From Adhaeretor mobilis (GTDB taxonomy: Bacteria > Planctomycetota > Planctomycetia > Pirellulales > Lacipirellulaceae): a stretch of 64,000 nucleotides of DNA. The position numbers were made by a program, and so were the translations under genes. This document shows, piece after piece, positions 45,880-54,782 of this stretch. The first letter of the stretch is position 1. Each line of letters starts with the position of its first letter. The stretch covers positions 3,273,178-3,337,177 of the forward strand of contig NZ_CP036263.1 in assembly GCF_007741515.1 (NCBI RefSeq), written 5' to 3'. The notes under the pieces were generated by a model. That model was given only the letters and a program-made list of their open reading frames with translations, had not been told where the DNA came from and did not search any database.

Positions 45880-48093
45880 ATGATTCCGCCAGAACTCGAA
45901 GCGGAGATAGACGACTGCTGCGACCGGTACGAAGCAATCTGGGTTGCAGGCGATCGGCCGAGCTTGACGGAATTTCTTGCTGATGCCTCAGAGGGCGCAC
46001 GCGCCTACCTGCTGGGGGAACTCGTCGCGCTCGAGAGGTACTACCGGCGAGACAACACCGGTGAGTCGATATCCGTAGGTAAGCTGGCGAGTATCTACCC
46101 TACGCTTGCAGAGGAATTGGATGAACTGCAACCCCTGCTAGGTTCAGCGATTACGCCGGACCGTCGCACTGATAACAATGCTGCCCTCAGCGATGTCGCC
46201 CTAGCAGGCGACACAACTGCTGGCGAATCCTATGCTTCTCACGGACTGCATGTGCGCTGCCCGCACTGCAGCAATCCGATGGAGATCGTGGCCGACGCGC
46301 CGTTAGAAGATGTTACTTGCCACACGTGCGGCAGCACCTTTAACTTGGTCGATAGGGAAGGTCCCACCGAAGCCGCAACAACGCTACGCCAACTCGGCCG
46401 CTTCAACCTTATCTCACGACTTGGCGTAGGTGGATTCGGTACGGTTTGGAAAGCGCGCGACTCGGAACTCGACCGATTTGTGGCGATCAAGATTCCTCGC
46501 AAAGGTCAACTCACACCGGACGATGTCGAGCAATTTTTTCGCGAAGCACGAGCGGCCGCTCAACTCTATCATCCCAACATTGTCTCCGTCTACGAAGTCG
46601 GGCGAGAAGAAGACACGGTATTTATTGTAGGCGACTACGTCCGTGGCGTGGCTTTGTCAGACTTTCTCACCGGTCAAAAGCCAAGTAGTAGAGAAATTGC
46701 TGAGATGGCAATTGCGATCGCCGGGGCGCTCCAACACGCACACGATCAGGGTGTCATCCATCGCGACCTCAAACCATCGAACATTATGATCGACGAAAAC
46801 GGAACACCGTTGATCATGGATTTCGGCCTCGCCAAGCGCGATGTGGGCGAAATTACGATGACGGTCGATGGGCAAATCATGGGCACACCAGGCTATATGT
46901 CACCCGAGCAGGCGCGTGGCCAAAGCCATTGGACCGATCGGCGAAGCGACATTTACTCCTTAGGCACCGTCTTGTTTCGGATGATGACCGGCGAACTACC
47001 CTTTCGTGGCAATGCTCGGATGCAGTTGCACCATAAGCTGACAAACGATCCGCCAGACCCGCGAAAACTCGACGCGACCATTCCGCGTGATCTTGCAACC
47101 ATCTGCCTGAAGTGCATCCAGAGAGATCCGAACCATCGCTATCCCAACGCTCGTGATGTCGCGCAGGAACTCCAGCGATTTCTCAACAACGAACCGATCG
47201 TCGCCCGACCCCTCTCGGCGATTGCTCGTCTGTGGCGTTGGTCTTGCCGCAAACCGGCTTTGGCCACGGCTTGTCTACTTGGGTTTCTGACAGCGATTGG
47301 CGGTCCGATCGTGGCTTGGCAACAGCACCTGCTTGTGCGACAAGAACGCGTGTTGCGACAGACAGAGGAGAAACGATTTGCCGAGCGCGAAGAATTGTTA
47401 CGTAGCCAACAGGACGAAACCGATAGAAAAGCGTCTGAGCTTGCTGCTCTCGAGAAGGAGTTGAATGCGCTAAGTGGCGGCAGTTCGGGGATTGCCAAGC
47501 AATTGCCGGGCTGGAGAGTAAGCCTGATCAAGGACCTCGTCGCAGCCCGTCAAGGTGAGATGACGGCTGAACTCGCCGAAGAGCAGCCTGTTACACGCGC
47601 AGCAATTCGAGCCGGGCTTGGGCTTGGGATACTACTCTCAGAATTAGGACGCCGCGACGAAGCCCTCAAAGTCTTCGAAACAACTCAAAAACGAATCGAG
47701 AAGCTCTCCCAATCACCCGAGGAAGAGTCACTCGGCAAAGATGACGAACTCATTGACGCCCATGCAGACTGCTGGCAACGAATCGCTCAACTTCAGCATC
47801 TCCAAGACAACGACTCAGCAGCACGCGACTCACTCGATCAAGCGATCGTCTTGCGACAGCAATTATCGAATCGCAAAGAATCGAACGTCGGGCAACAAGT
47901 CCGCTTGCTGGAGACAACGATGCAGAAAACCGCTGCCAGCAGTATCGCAACCACGGAGCAGCACGCTGCGATGCAAAAGGTGCCGCCAGTGGTTGACCGA
48001 ATCAATCGGGAATGGCCAACTTCGCCAGAGGAATTTTATCGCCTAGCGTGCCAGTTAACGAAAAACGATGTCCTGCTTGACGAAGAGGAATAG
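45880..48093 (+). CDS. Membrane Ser/Thr kinase with N-terminal zinc ribbon
   Basis: A 737-residue Hanks-type kinase. Residues 1-90 are a helical planctomycete-type N-terminal domain. A zinc ribbon follows with Cys127, Cys130, Cys147 and Cys150 (CPHC, CHTC). The kinase domain runs from about 173 to 440 with glycine loop GVGGFGTV, Lys204 in VAIK, HRDLKPSN, DFG (IMDFGLAK) and a SPE motif, all intact. One membrane helix at about 465-485 separates it from a coiled-coil and TPR-like C terminus outside. Such kinases are commonly paired with ECF sigma factors in planctomycetes; one lies at 51371-52003. Confidence 0.9.
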   Translation: MIPPELEAEIDDCCDRYEAIWVAGDRPSLTEFLADASEGARAYLLGELVALERYYRRDNTGESISVGKLASIYPTLAEELDELQPLLGSAITPDRRTDNNAALSDVALAGDTTAGESYASHGLHVRCPHCSNPMEIVADAPLEDVTCHTCGSTFNLVDREGPTEAATTLRQLGRFNLISRLGVGGFGTVWKARDSELDRFVAIKIPRKGQLTPDDVEQFFREARAAAQLYHPNIVSVYEVGREEDTVFIVGDYVRGVALSDFLTGQKPSSREIAEMAIAIAGALQHAHDQGVIHRDLKPSNIMIDENGTPLIMDFGLAKRDVGEITMTVDGQIMGTPGYMSPEQARGQSHWTDRRSDIYSLGTVLFRMMTGELPFRGNARMQLHHKLTNDPPDPRKLDATIPRDLATICLKCIQRDPNHRYPNARDVAQELQRFLNNEPIVARPLSAIARLWRWSCRKPALATACLLGFLTAIGGPIVAWQQHLLVRQERVLRQTEEKRFAEREELLRSQQDETDRKASELAALEKELNALSGGSSGIAKQLPGWRVSLIKDLVAARQGEMTAELAEEQPVTRAAIRAGLGLGILLSELGRRDEALKVFETTQKRIEKLSQSPEEESLGKDDELIDAHADCWQRIAQLQHLQDNDSAARDSLDQAIVLRQQLSNRKESNVGQQVRLLETTMQKTAASSIATTEQHAAMQKVPPVVDRINREWPTSPEEFYRLACQLTKNDVLLDEEE

Positions 48094-48126
48094 TTCGACC
48101 AGCAGTTCTCTTGTCGAATAGGCGGC

Positions 48127-51100
48127 CTACGGGCCAGCTTCTCCACAATTTCGGGTCGCCATGTTTCGCAGAACCGTAAAATCGGTATCCTCAGCAAAGA
48201 ATTGTGCCCGACCATCGGCCAGCGCGAAGTGAGCGCCGCCCGGGTGGTGACTACCGAAGAGGAGATCATTGCCGTTGAGTTTGCGTTTATCCGTCGGGAC
48301 CGTTTGATCGCGCACCCAGTAACCCACCCGTTCTAGATTGGCATTAACGGGATAGCGAAGATTCTTGATCGAAGCGGCGCATATCAGATTCGCCGAGCTG
48401 CCACCCCAGAAAGCACCGTGGGTCCAAACTTCGACTTGGTAGATTCGCTCGCCGAAGGTGAGCGTGTGACTGGTACCGTCGGTAATGTCAGAGACAGTCG
48501 TGGCACTATCATAGACTAGCACTCCGTCGATAAACAGATCACCGCAGTCTTTATCCTCTAGGTCGAGAACTCCGTCTCCGCTTCCGCCACCAGCGACACC
48601 GACATAGTTCGTGCCGTTACGAGTTCTTCCGTCGGTGTTTGGAGCTTCGGAAGATGGACAATGAAACATGTCGACTACGTGAATTGCCTGGTTATGCCCA
48701 TCGATGCCTACCCCCCCGTCAGAGTCGGGATTGATGCGATCATAGAGTTCGCCTTGTTCGATGAAAGGCAGGAGCAAAACTTGCCAGCTCACGCTATTCA
48801 CGAATGGTTGTCTATGGGAACGCGCACCGGCTGGGAATGCGCCGTGCTGACTCTCGTAACTGTGCAACGCAGTCTCGAGCTGATGGCAATTGTTTAAACA
48901 AGTGGTACGCCTAGCTGCTTCGCGGGCGGCTTGAACTGCTGGGAGTAGTAGTCCAATCAGGACGCTGATGATCGCAATGACCACCAAGAGCTCGATAAGC
49001 GTGAATCCGGCCCGCTGAGTACGTGCTTGCGAAGTTCGCCGACGCTTCAAAAGTAGCGTGCAACCAGCAGTTAGGAGTAAACAACAGGTCGAAGGTTCCG
49101 GTACGGCGAAGCTGGCAAGGATAATTTCAGCAACTTCTGCAGATGACAACGGGCTGTTTTGTCCGACTTCGTCAGAGAAATCGGAGATGTCGCCGAAGTC
49201 GACGCGGCCATTACCATCCATATCGGCAACAATGTGATATGTGGCATAGAGAGCGGCGTTGTACCCTTCGTTGTCGCGCAGTGCGAAAGCGAATTGAGTG
49301 ATGTCGTCCGTGTCGACCGTGCCACTTAGGTCCATGTCGCCAACAAGCGCGCCGATGACTGTCATCGCGGTTGTGCTGTACTCGGGCCAGAGGATGATAT
49401 CGCCCATCCGTGCTGCTTCGACATTCGCAAAGACCGTATTGTCCAAATCTCCACTCATCAGGACCGTAAATTGATCGCCTGCAGATGGTGTATATCCGTC
49501 AATGGCAGCTATCTGCAGCGTACCGTCAAGCGCCGCGTCGCCAGAGACCACAATCATGTCATGTGGATTGCCGGCGACACCTGAAATTTCGATGACGGTC
49601 TCGGCGTCAGACTGCAACTCCAGGTCGCCATCGATCTCGATCAGACCAGGGGAAAACCCAGGACTCAGCACTGCCGGATTCGCACTTGGGAACCCATCGC
49701 CAACGACAACGTTGCCGGTGATCAGTCCGTTACCCGTTAGCTGACCTCCTGCGTTCACTGACAGCTGCGGTGTCTCGACGCGCCCAAGATTGAGTTGCAG
49801 ATTTCCACCCGCTGCAACGTTCGTAGAATCAGCGGCCATGATTTTGGCTTCGAAGCCTACTTCGAGCGTGCCGTCTTGGACATCGACCGTGGAGAACTCG
49901 CTTTGATTCAAGAAGGTGACTCTCGCAGCTCCATTCTTAACCAACGGCGCATTGCCGCGAATCGCACCGGGCCCAGACAGCTGATAATCTTGCACGTGGT
50001 TATTAAAGTTCACACTACCTGGCCTCACGTCTTGAGTGACATTCACTTCGAAGTTGGTTGCTGAATCGTCAAAATGCACGCAATCGAGATCGAAGAAGAG
50101 GTCATCTTCGCCCTGCCAATTGGCAGTCTCGCCGATGTCCCAAGCAGTATTGGTGTTTCCTTCCCAGGTCAGATTGGCCTTCAAGCCGCTCACTCCTAGC
50201 AAGATCTCTCCCGGAGCGGTCGTGTCGATAGTCATGTTAAGCCGTGTTGAATGCACAGGCAGTAGACTGCCAGCTTGGCTATTGAGTACTCCGGAATAGG
50301 AAATCAGAGGATAAAATCCAGCTGCCATCTGATTGTCGATAGGCGTGACCAGCACGTGGTGATTCCCTGCTATTTCTACGTCCCCATCGACTTGAATGAA
50401 ATCGTTGCCGCTAAACCCCGCTGCGGGATCTGCGGACAAATCAAACTGAAGTCCCCCGGTCGGCGCTTGCTGAGCCCCGTCGAGCTTGAGCGATCCCTCG
50501 ATCGCCAAGGTTCCGACTCCATCGCCTGGGCGCACGAGGCTGGTGTTCGGCACACGCAGCTCGTTGGCACGAACAACACCGCCACCAACCAGCGTCTGCC
50601 CTGCTGCTAAAGGATAGCTGGCTTGGCTCGCGACTTCCCAACTTGCGCCCTCACGTACAATCACGGGACCATTGCTAATTGCCGTTGTCGGCCCCAGGGC
50701 GAGGTTACCTGCCGTGATTATCGTAGGGCCGAAATAGTTAACGTTTCCATCCAAGAAGAGTGTTCCCTCACCCACTTTTTCGAGTCCATCGTTTCCCACG
50801 AGGCCCGTCTGAATGGAAGCAAACGGAGCTGAACCATCAACGAAGACCGTCGGAGGTATGCCAAACATGCCTGTGTCGAGGTTCAGGTCCTGTAAACCTT
50901 GGATCGTAACCGAGCCAGGGCCTAGGAATTGGATTTCGCCCACGGTGATCGGCGCTTCAATGATCGCCACATTGAGCGAGGGACCTGCCTGCGCGCCAAA
51001 CTGTGCAATGTCCCCGCTGCCGTCAGGTACGCCCGCAGACCAATTACTCGAATCGCTCCACACACCTGGCGATGGGGAAATCCACTCACTTTGCGCGGCG

Positions 51101-51171
51101 CACCGCTCAATCCCGAGAACACCATTGACTCCCATAGCAGTCAAAACAATGAGGTGATGGATTCGTAACAT
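48127..51171 (-). CDS. PEP-CTERM beta-helix protein fused to a prepilin/DUF1559 domain
   Basis: A 1014-residue frame joining two normally separate proteins. The N-terminal part has a signal peptide, autotransporter-type beta strands (GTLFLDGNVNYFGPTIITAG), dockerin-like motifs, and a PEP-CTERM tail: VPEPST at residue 690, a hydrophobic run, then KRRR. Nine residues on, a class III prepilin signal begins (G-FTLIELL at 722), followed by a complete 293-residue DUF1559 domain ending in GGAHFALADGRAQFF. There is no stop or ATG between them; a TTG at 49050 could start the prepilin alone. The start at 51171 is chosen for its signal peptide. Confidence 0.82.
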   Translation of the reverse strand: MLRIHHLIVLTAMGVNGVLGIERCAAQSEWISPSPGVWSDSSNWSAGVPDGSGDIAQFGAQAGPSLNVAIIEAPITVGEIQFLGPGSVTIQGLQDLNLDTGMFGIPPTVFVDGSAPFASIQTGLVGNDGLEKVGEGTLFLDGNVNYFGPTIITAGNLALGPTTAISNGPVIVREGASWEVASQASYPLAAGQTLVGGGVVRANELRVPNTSLVRPGDGVGTLAIEGSLKLDGAQQAPTGGLQFDLSADPAAGFSGNDFIQVDGDVEIAGNHHVLVTPIDNQMAAGFYPLISYSGVLNSQAGSLLPVHSTRLNMTIDTTAPGEILLGVSGLKANLTWEGNTNTAWDIGETANWQGEDDLFFDLDCVHFDDSATNFEVNVTQDVRPGSVNFNNHVQDYQLSGPGAIRGNAPLVKNGAARVTFLNQSEFSTVDVQDGTLEVGFEAKIMAADSTNVAAGGNLQLNLGRVETPQLSVNAGGQLTGNGLITGNVVVGDGFPSANPAVLSPGFSPGLIEIDGDLELQSDAETVIEISGVAGNPHDMIVVSGDAALDGTLQIAAIDGYTPSAGDQFTVLMSGDLDNTVFANVEAARMGDIILWPEYSTTAMTVIGALVGDMDLSGTVDTDDITQFAFALRDNEGYNAALYATYHIVADMDGNGRVDFGDISDFSDEVGQNSPLSSAEVAEIILASFAVPEPSTCCLLLTAGCTLLLKRRRTSQARTQRAGFTLIELLVVIAIISVLIGLLLPAVQAAREAARRTTCLNNCHQLETALHSYESQHGAFPAGARSHRQPFVNSVSWQVLLLPFIEQGELYDRINPDSDGGVGIDGHNQAIHVVDMFHCPSSEAPNTDGRTRNGTNYVGVAGGGSGDGVLDLEDKDCGDLFIDGVLVYDSATTVSDITDGTSHTLTFGERIYQVEVWTHGAFWGGSSANLICAASIKNLRYPVNANLERVGYWVRDQTVPTDKRKLNGNDLLFGSHHPGGAHFALADGRAQFFAEDTDFTVLRNMATRNCGEAGP

Positions 51172-51370
51172 TGAGGACGCTGTCCAGTACTCGGAAATAA
51201 CCATTGATGTCAAATTGACTGACCTAGCCAGTCGCATGTTGCTTCATGTACGTAGCGTTGGCTGCAGGAAGCTACGCAACAATTGACATCTCACCGTTGG
51301 GACGCATTGCCCGACAGTAATTCTAACAATTTTTTGGGTGATGTATGAAATCCGCTTCAAGCTGCTGCTA

Positions 51371-52003
51371 TTACTCGACTTCGGTATCCCTGCCGGGTCC
51401 GATCTTGCTCAGCCACAGGTTACGAATTCGGTTCAATTTTCTTTCGACGGTCCGTTCGGTCACCCCCAGTTCGTCCGCTATCTCGGCATTTTGAAACCCT
51501 TCGAGTTTCTTTCTCGCAACGGATCGCAAGACATCGTCCGGCAAAGCATCAAATAGTCGTAATCGCTCCTCTTCGAGTGTTGCCAAGTAGGCCGGCGTCA
51601 GGTCATCGGCCATCACCTCCGCTAGTCCTAGCATCGATGCGTCTTCGGCATTCAAAAATACCGACTCACCTCGCACTCGCCCGCCGCCACGTTTTTGACG
51701 AAGTTCGTGCCGGCGTTGGTTGATTGCCTTGCGTGACGTAATTTTTGCTAAAAGAGGCCAAAGGTTGGTTCGATCACGCAGCTCAGGGAAGCGCCCCTCA
51801 CTTACCCCTGCAAAAAAACAGTGCAGCACGCTCAACGCCACGTCCTCTTCGTCCGCTGAACGACGTGGCGCATTGCCCAACTTGAAGCGAGCCAAGCCAA
51901 CGAGACGCTGGAAATATCGTTCCCAAATCTCGCGTTGCGCTTGGTCGTCGTCCTGTAGTTTGAGGTTGGCAATCCAGAGAGTGATAGAATGATCGCTACT
52001 CAT
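51371..52003 (-). CDS. ECF-type RNA polymerase sigma factor
   Basis: A 210-residue ECF sigma factor of the planctomycete type. Region 2 reads WERYFQRLVGLARFKLG through LWPLLAKITSRKAINQRR, and region 4 carries the helix-turn-helix GFQNAEIADELGVTERTVERKLNRIRNLW. No anti-sigma gene is adjacent. It lies upstream of the fused PEP-CTERM/prepilin gene on the same strand (about 200 bases apart) and 3 kb from the zinc-ribbon kinase. Kinase-linked ECF groups in planctomycetes make that kinase the likely upstream signal, by inference. The start is the ATG at 52003; an in-frame upstream start adds ten residues. Confidence 0.9.
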   Translation of the reverse strand: MSSDHSITLWIANLKLQDDDQAQREIWERYFQRLVGLARFKLGNAPRRSADEEDVALSVLHCFFAGVSEGRFPELRDRTNLWPLLAKITSRKAINQRRHELRQKRGGGRVRGESVFLNAEDASMLGLAEVMADDLTPAYLATLEEERLRLFDALPDDVLRSVARKKLEGFQNAEIADELGVTERTVERKLNRIRNLWLSKIGPGRDTEVE

Positions 52004-52094
52004 TGCGAAAAAGATGCTCAACGATGGAATCAACGGCCAGAGTTAGTACAATTAGAGCAGATCAACCCTATCGATTCAGAAAATTTTTAGGCTG

Positions 52095-53096
52095 ATGATG
52101 AAATCAACAGCACGCCCCCCTAAGGCGATCATGGCTTCGTCCATGACTTTGCCGGCCGTAGCGAAGTCTGGATTGTTAGCGTGCATTCTGCTAGCGCCAG
52201 GCTTAAGTCGTGCAGCCACACTTGTTTACCTCTCTGCAGACGGTGCTGGTCAAAGCGCCGCTCCCGTCTCGCCGCAGGAAACATTGGAGTTTCTACCTGC
52301 TGGTGGGTCGTTTCATATTTGGGTTGAGCCAGATGCGCTACTGACCGGCATTAGTCTCGATGTTGATAAGAGTGGCTCGGCGATCCGCTTTACAGGTTCA
52401 ACCATCTACAACCCCTCGGTAGGAGCCGACACGCGTTGGCTACCGGGATTGATTCGTGATGGATCTGTAACCGATGCAGAAGTCAGTCGCATCGAAGGTG
52501 GAGCACTCGCTCCTCTCGTAGGATTCGGTACAGGCATCGGCCCCACCACCAGCAGTAGCGATCCATTTTACGAATCGACTGGCGGCTTCCTTTTCGCGAC
52601 CATTGACTTCACCGTGATCGACCCCGATGAAACATCGACAGCTTCCTTGTCGATCGGACATAACTTGATGAGCGACTCGTCGGGTCTCGCATCAGAATCA
52701 ATCTACCTGGGCCCCTCTGATGGTCCTGTAACCAACTCCGTAGGAGCCACGGGGACCGTGGTCGATTTGAATTTCGTTGCCAGGGCGCTACACCCGTCTG
52801 ATTTCGACACGGATGGAGATGTCGATGGCATCGATTTTCTGATTTGGCAGCTCGGTTTTGGAATCACCAGTGGTGCCACTCGCAGCCAAGGCGACGCGGA
52901 CGATGACGGAAAAGTCGATTCCACAGATCTTGGGCTCTGGCAAACGCAGTTCGGCACCGTGCCAACCCCAGCGATCGCTAGTTCTGTTGCCGTTCCCGAA
53001 GCAACGACTCTCTACCTGGCGATAGCCGGATTGAGCGTCCTCCTGGCGACGCTTGGGCGATGTCGCTCTCAACGCTGCTCTCGACATCGTTGTTAG
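52095..53096 (+). CDS. PEP-CTERM protein with dockerin-like repeats
   Basis: A 333-residue exported protein. After a signal peptide (to about residue 41, LSRAATLV), beta-rich sequence with a cohesin-like character runs to residue 225 (WVEPDALLTGISLDVDKSG). Two calcium-loop motifs follow (DFDTDGDVDGIDFLIWQ and DADDDGKVDSTDLGLWQ). The tail VPEATTLYLAIAG with a basic end fits an exosortase sorting signal, with PEA in place of PEP. It is divergent from the sigma factor gene by 92 bases and may be under its control. A two-hairpin repeat begins seven bases after its stop. Confidence 0.85.
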   Translation: MMKSTARPPKAIMASSMTLPAVAKSGLLACILLAPGLSRAATLVYLSADGAGQSAAPVSPQETLEFLPAGGSFHIWVEPDALLTGISLDVDKSGSAIRFTGSTIYNPSVGADTRWLPGLIRDGSVTDAEVSRIEGGALAPLVGFGTGIGPTTSSSDPFYESTGGFLFATIDFTVIDPDETSTASLSIGHNLMSDSSGLASESIYLGPSDGPVTNSVGATGTVVDLNFVARALHPSDFDTDGDVDGIDFLIWQLGFGITSGATRSQGDADDDGKVDSTDLGLWQTQFGTVPTPAIASSVAVPEATTLYLAIAGLSVLLATLGRCRSQRCSRHRC

Positions 53097-53103
53097 CGGG
53101 TAC

Positions 53104-53286
53104 CACCGACAGTCCTTCGCGTTGTACTCTGCACTTCTGACGCAAACCACGAAGGATTGTCGGTGTGCGCAGCACGGGAGGTTCATTCGGTTGGTAACTT
53201 GTCAGACCTCCTGTCGCAGGCGTCACCGACAACTATGCGAATGACGTTGACCAAGTGGCAGCGCTCACCGCGCATGGCTGTCGGTG
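53104..53286. repeat. Two-hairpin dispersed element, copy 2
   Basis: Same plan as 10663-10833. Hairpin 1 pairs 53104-53119 (CACCGACAGTCCTTCG) with 53150-53165, 15 of 16 matching. Hairpin 2 pairs 53224-53239 (CACCGACAACTATGCG) with 53271-53286, 14 of 16. The spacer again reads GTGCGCAGCAC then GGGAGG. Distal stem bases differ from copy 1 but change on both arms. It starts seven bases after the PEP-CTERM gene's stop. Confidence 0.8.
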
Positions 53287-53658
53287 CTACCCTGCTTTGG
53301 GTTAGCCATGCGAGCTGGTGGCTTCATCGACCGACAGATCGGAAAGCCGGTCCCAAGTGCATTCGGACGATAAAGTTGAGGGAGTTTCGAGATTTCCGCA
53401 AAATGCACAGGACTGGTACGCCGACGCACTTACGGGACATTCTCAAAGCTGCCTCTGCCAATGAATCTGAGGCAGTTTCGGGTGAAATGCTTAGATGCTA
53501 AGGTGGGTCACTCATTTGTACTTAGCGGACCTCTGCTAGAATGCGTTAAACGGTGAATCCGACACTAGGTTTGGCAGGCTTGAAGAGTCACTGTTCAACG
53601 ACGCCTAGAAGATTAAGAAGGCCTGCAACAAAGGCGGCCCAAACCCAATCGTGCCCGT
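53287..53658. other. Spacer before the Imm35-like cassette
   Basis: No gene is recognised. It contains the left, inverted copy of the 24-bp repeat (53404-53427), and a short hairpin around CTGCCTC-TGCCAATGAATCT-GAGGCAG (about 53452-53477). The remaining sequence up to the first small gene shows nothing else I can name. Confidence 0.4.
53404..53427 (-). repeat. 24-bp dispersed repeat, copy A (inverted)
   Basis: Exact reverse complement of 54888-54911, containing CGGCGTACCAGTCCTG. It forms the left boundary of a 1.5-kb segment with three small genes. A third, truncated copy is at 61097-61113. Confidence 0.75.
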
Positions 53659-53907
53659 ATGACCAGCTCGCTCAAAACCGTCATCATTCCTGCGATTCCT
53701 GATGCGTCTTTTGAACTCGCGACAGAACTTAAAACTCGACTTGGGTGGCTAGACGATGCCGAAGAAGTGCAAGCGATTCTCGGTCGCGGTTCGCACACAA
53801 AGGTGATAGAGCATCTCCGCCCAGAATACCTGGCCGAAGTGACTGCGGTCTTGGAGTCGCTCGAACTTGAGTATCGAGTCTACAATGACAGCGAAGCTCC
53901 GTCATAG
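53659..53907 (+). CDS. Small hypothetical protein
   Basis: An 82-residue soluble protein that I do not recognise. It shows mixed helix and strand (VIEHLRPEYLAEVTAVLESL) with no cysteine, membrane segment or signal. It starts 35 bases before the Imm35-like gene's start region and probably shares its transcript. A small partner or immunity-type protein is possible. No strong ribosome site is seen before the ATG. Confidence 0.5.
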   Translation: MTSSLKTVIIPAIPDASFELATELKTRLGWLDDAEEVQAILGRGSHTKVIEHLRPEYLAEVTAVLESLELEYRVYNDSEAPS

Positions 53908-53942
53908 ATGACCGGATGACGATGAGAACTGGCGGTGGCGAC

Positions 53943-54503
53943 ATGAAACTCCACGAAGCACGCAGAGCGGTAGAGGCCTATCTCGAAAGTCTCGGGTCTG
54001 TCGAGATATCCGGTGAGTTGGCCATCCTCGACGAGCACACACTGGAAGTGGCTTGCGGTTGGGTATTCTTCTACCAGTCGAAGCGATTCTTGCAAACGAA
54101 TGAAATCGGAGACGCTTTGGCCGGCAATGCTCCGATTTTGGTCGATTCCCGCGATGACTCTATGCACATCACGGGAACAGCACGGCGGGTCGACTACTAC
54201 GTACAGAACTACCTAGACACCGGAGACACCCACGTTGAAGCAGTGCCGGTCTTAGTGCTGTCGGGTTGGAGAGTGGGAGCTAAGAAGGTCTCTGCGACAC
54301 GGCTGTTGAATCGTGAGACCAACCTAGGCTTGAAGCGGTCAAAGCAGTGCATTGACCACGCGTTGGAAGGTGTAGCGACTAGGTTGCAGCTCTCAGATTT
54401 TGGCGAGGCGGAGAGAATACGAGCATCACTCGATGAGCTTGGATGGGATGTCTCGGTCGAGCGGGATGCACCAAACGGCGAGAGCATCGACGCGTCGGCA
54501 TGA
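53943..54503 (+). CDS. Imm35-like protein with L7/L12-type C-terminal domain
   Basis: A 186-residue cytoplasmic protein. Residues 1-90 resemble the immunity-35 (YrhB-like) fold: CGWVFFYQSKRFLQTNE then DALAGNAPILVDSRD. Residues 120-180 resemble the ribosomal protein L7/L12 C-terminal domain (KVSATRLLNRETNLGLKRSK, FGEAERIRASLDELG). Imm35 proteins are predicted to neutralise toxins in polymorphic toxin loci, but no toxin is visible here. The start is the ATG at 53943; an in-frame ATG at 53916 adds nine residues. The family calls are by motif resemblance. Confidence 0.65.
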   Translation: MKLHEARRAVEAYLESLGSVEISGELAILDEHTLEVACGWVFFYQSKRFLQTNEIGDALAGNAPILVDSRDDSMHITGTARRVDYYVQNYLDTGDTHVEAVPVLVLSGWRVGAKKVSATRLLNRETNLGLKRSKQCIDHALEGVATRLQLSDFGEAERIRASLDELGWDVSVERDAPNGESIDASA

Positions 54504-54533
54504 AACTTTGGACGTAGAGCAACGGGCAAAACA

Positions 54534-54782
54534 ATGGCAATGCTACTGCTGGGGCGGTCGAAGTGCTCTATCTGCGGCTCTGTGTTGGCCGAGGGCGACG
54601 ATATTGTTGCAACCACGCACTTCATTGCAGACGAGAACGACCCGCTATGGCAGTATTCAGATTCCGGCATGCATCGGCATTGTTACGAAGAATGGGAACA
54701 CAGAGACGAGTTCACTGCCCGCTATCGCACTACGATGGGACCGATGTATCCAGGGTCTCACTATGAAATGTGGCCCGATTAG
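54534..54782 (+). CDS. Small zinc-finger-like protein
   Basis: An 82-residue protein with CSICGS near the N terminus and MHRHCYEEW in the middle, a CxxC...HxxHC arrangement that could bind one zinc ion. It has no known family that I can name. It lies 30 bases after the Imm35-like gene on the same strand and completes the three-gene cassette. A toxin-immunity or regulatory role is a guess from context only. Confidence 0.55.
   Translation: MAMLLLGRSKCSICGSVLAEGDDIVATTHFIADENDPLWQYSDSGMHRHCYEEWEHRDEFTARYRTTMGPMYPGSHYEMWPD

Noticed and set aside
53104..53286. A standard rho-independent terminator after the PEP-CTERM gene
   Set aside because: The hairpins are long with wide loops and no T-run follows; the repeat-element explanation fits better.
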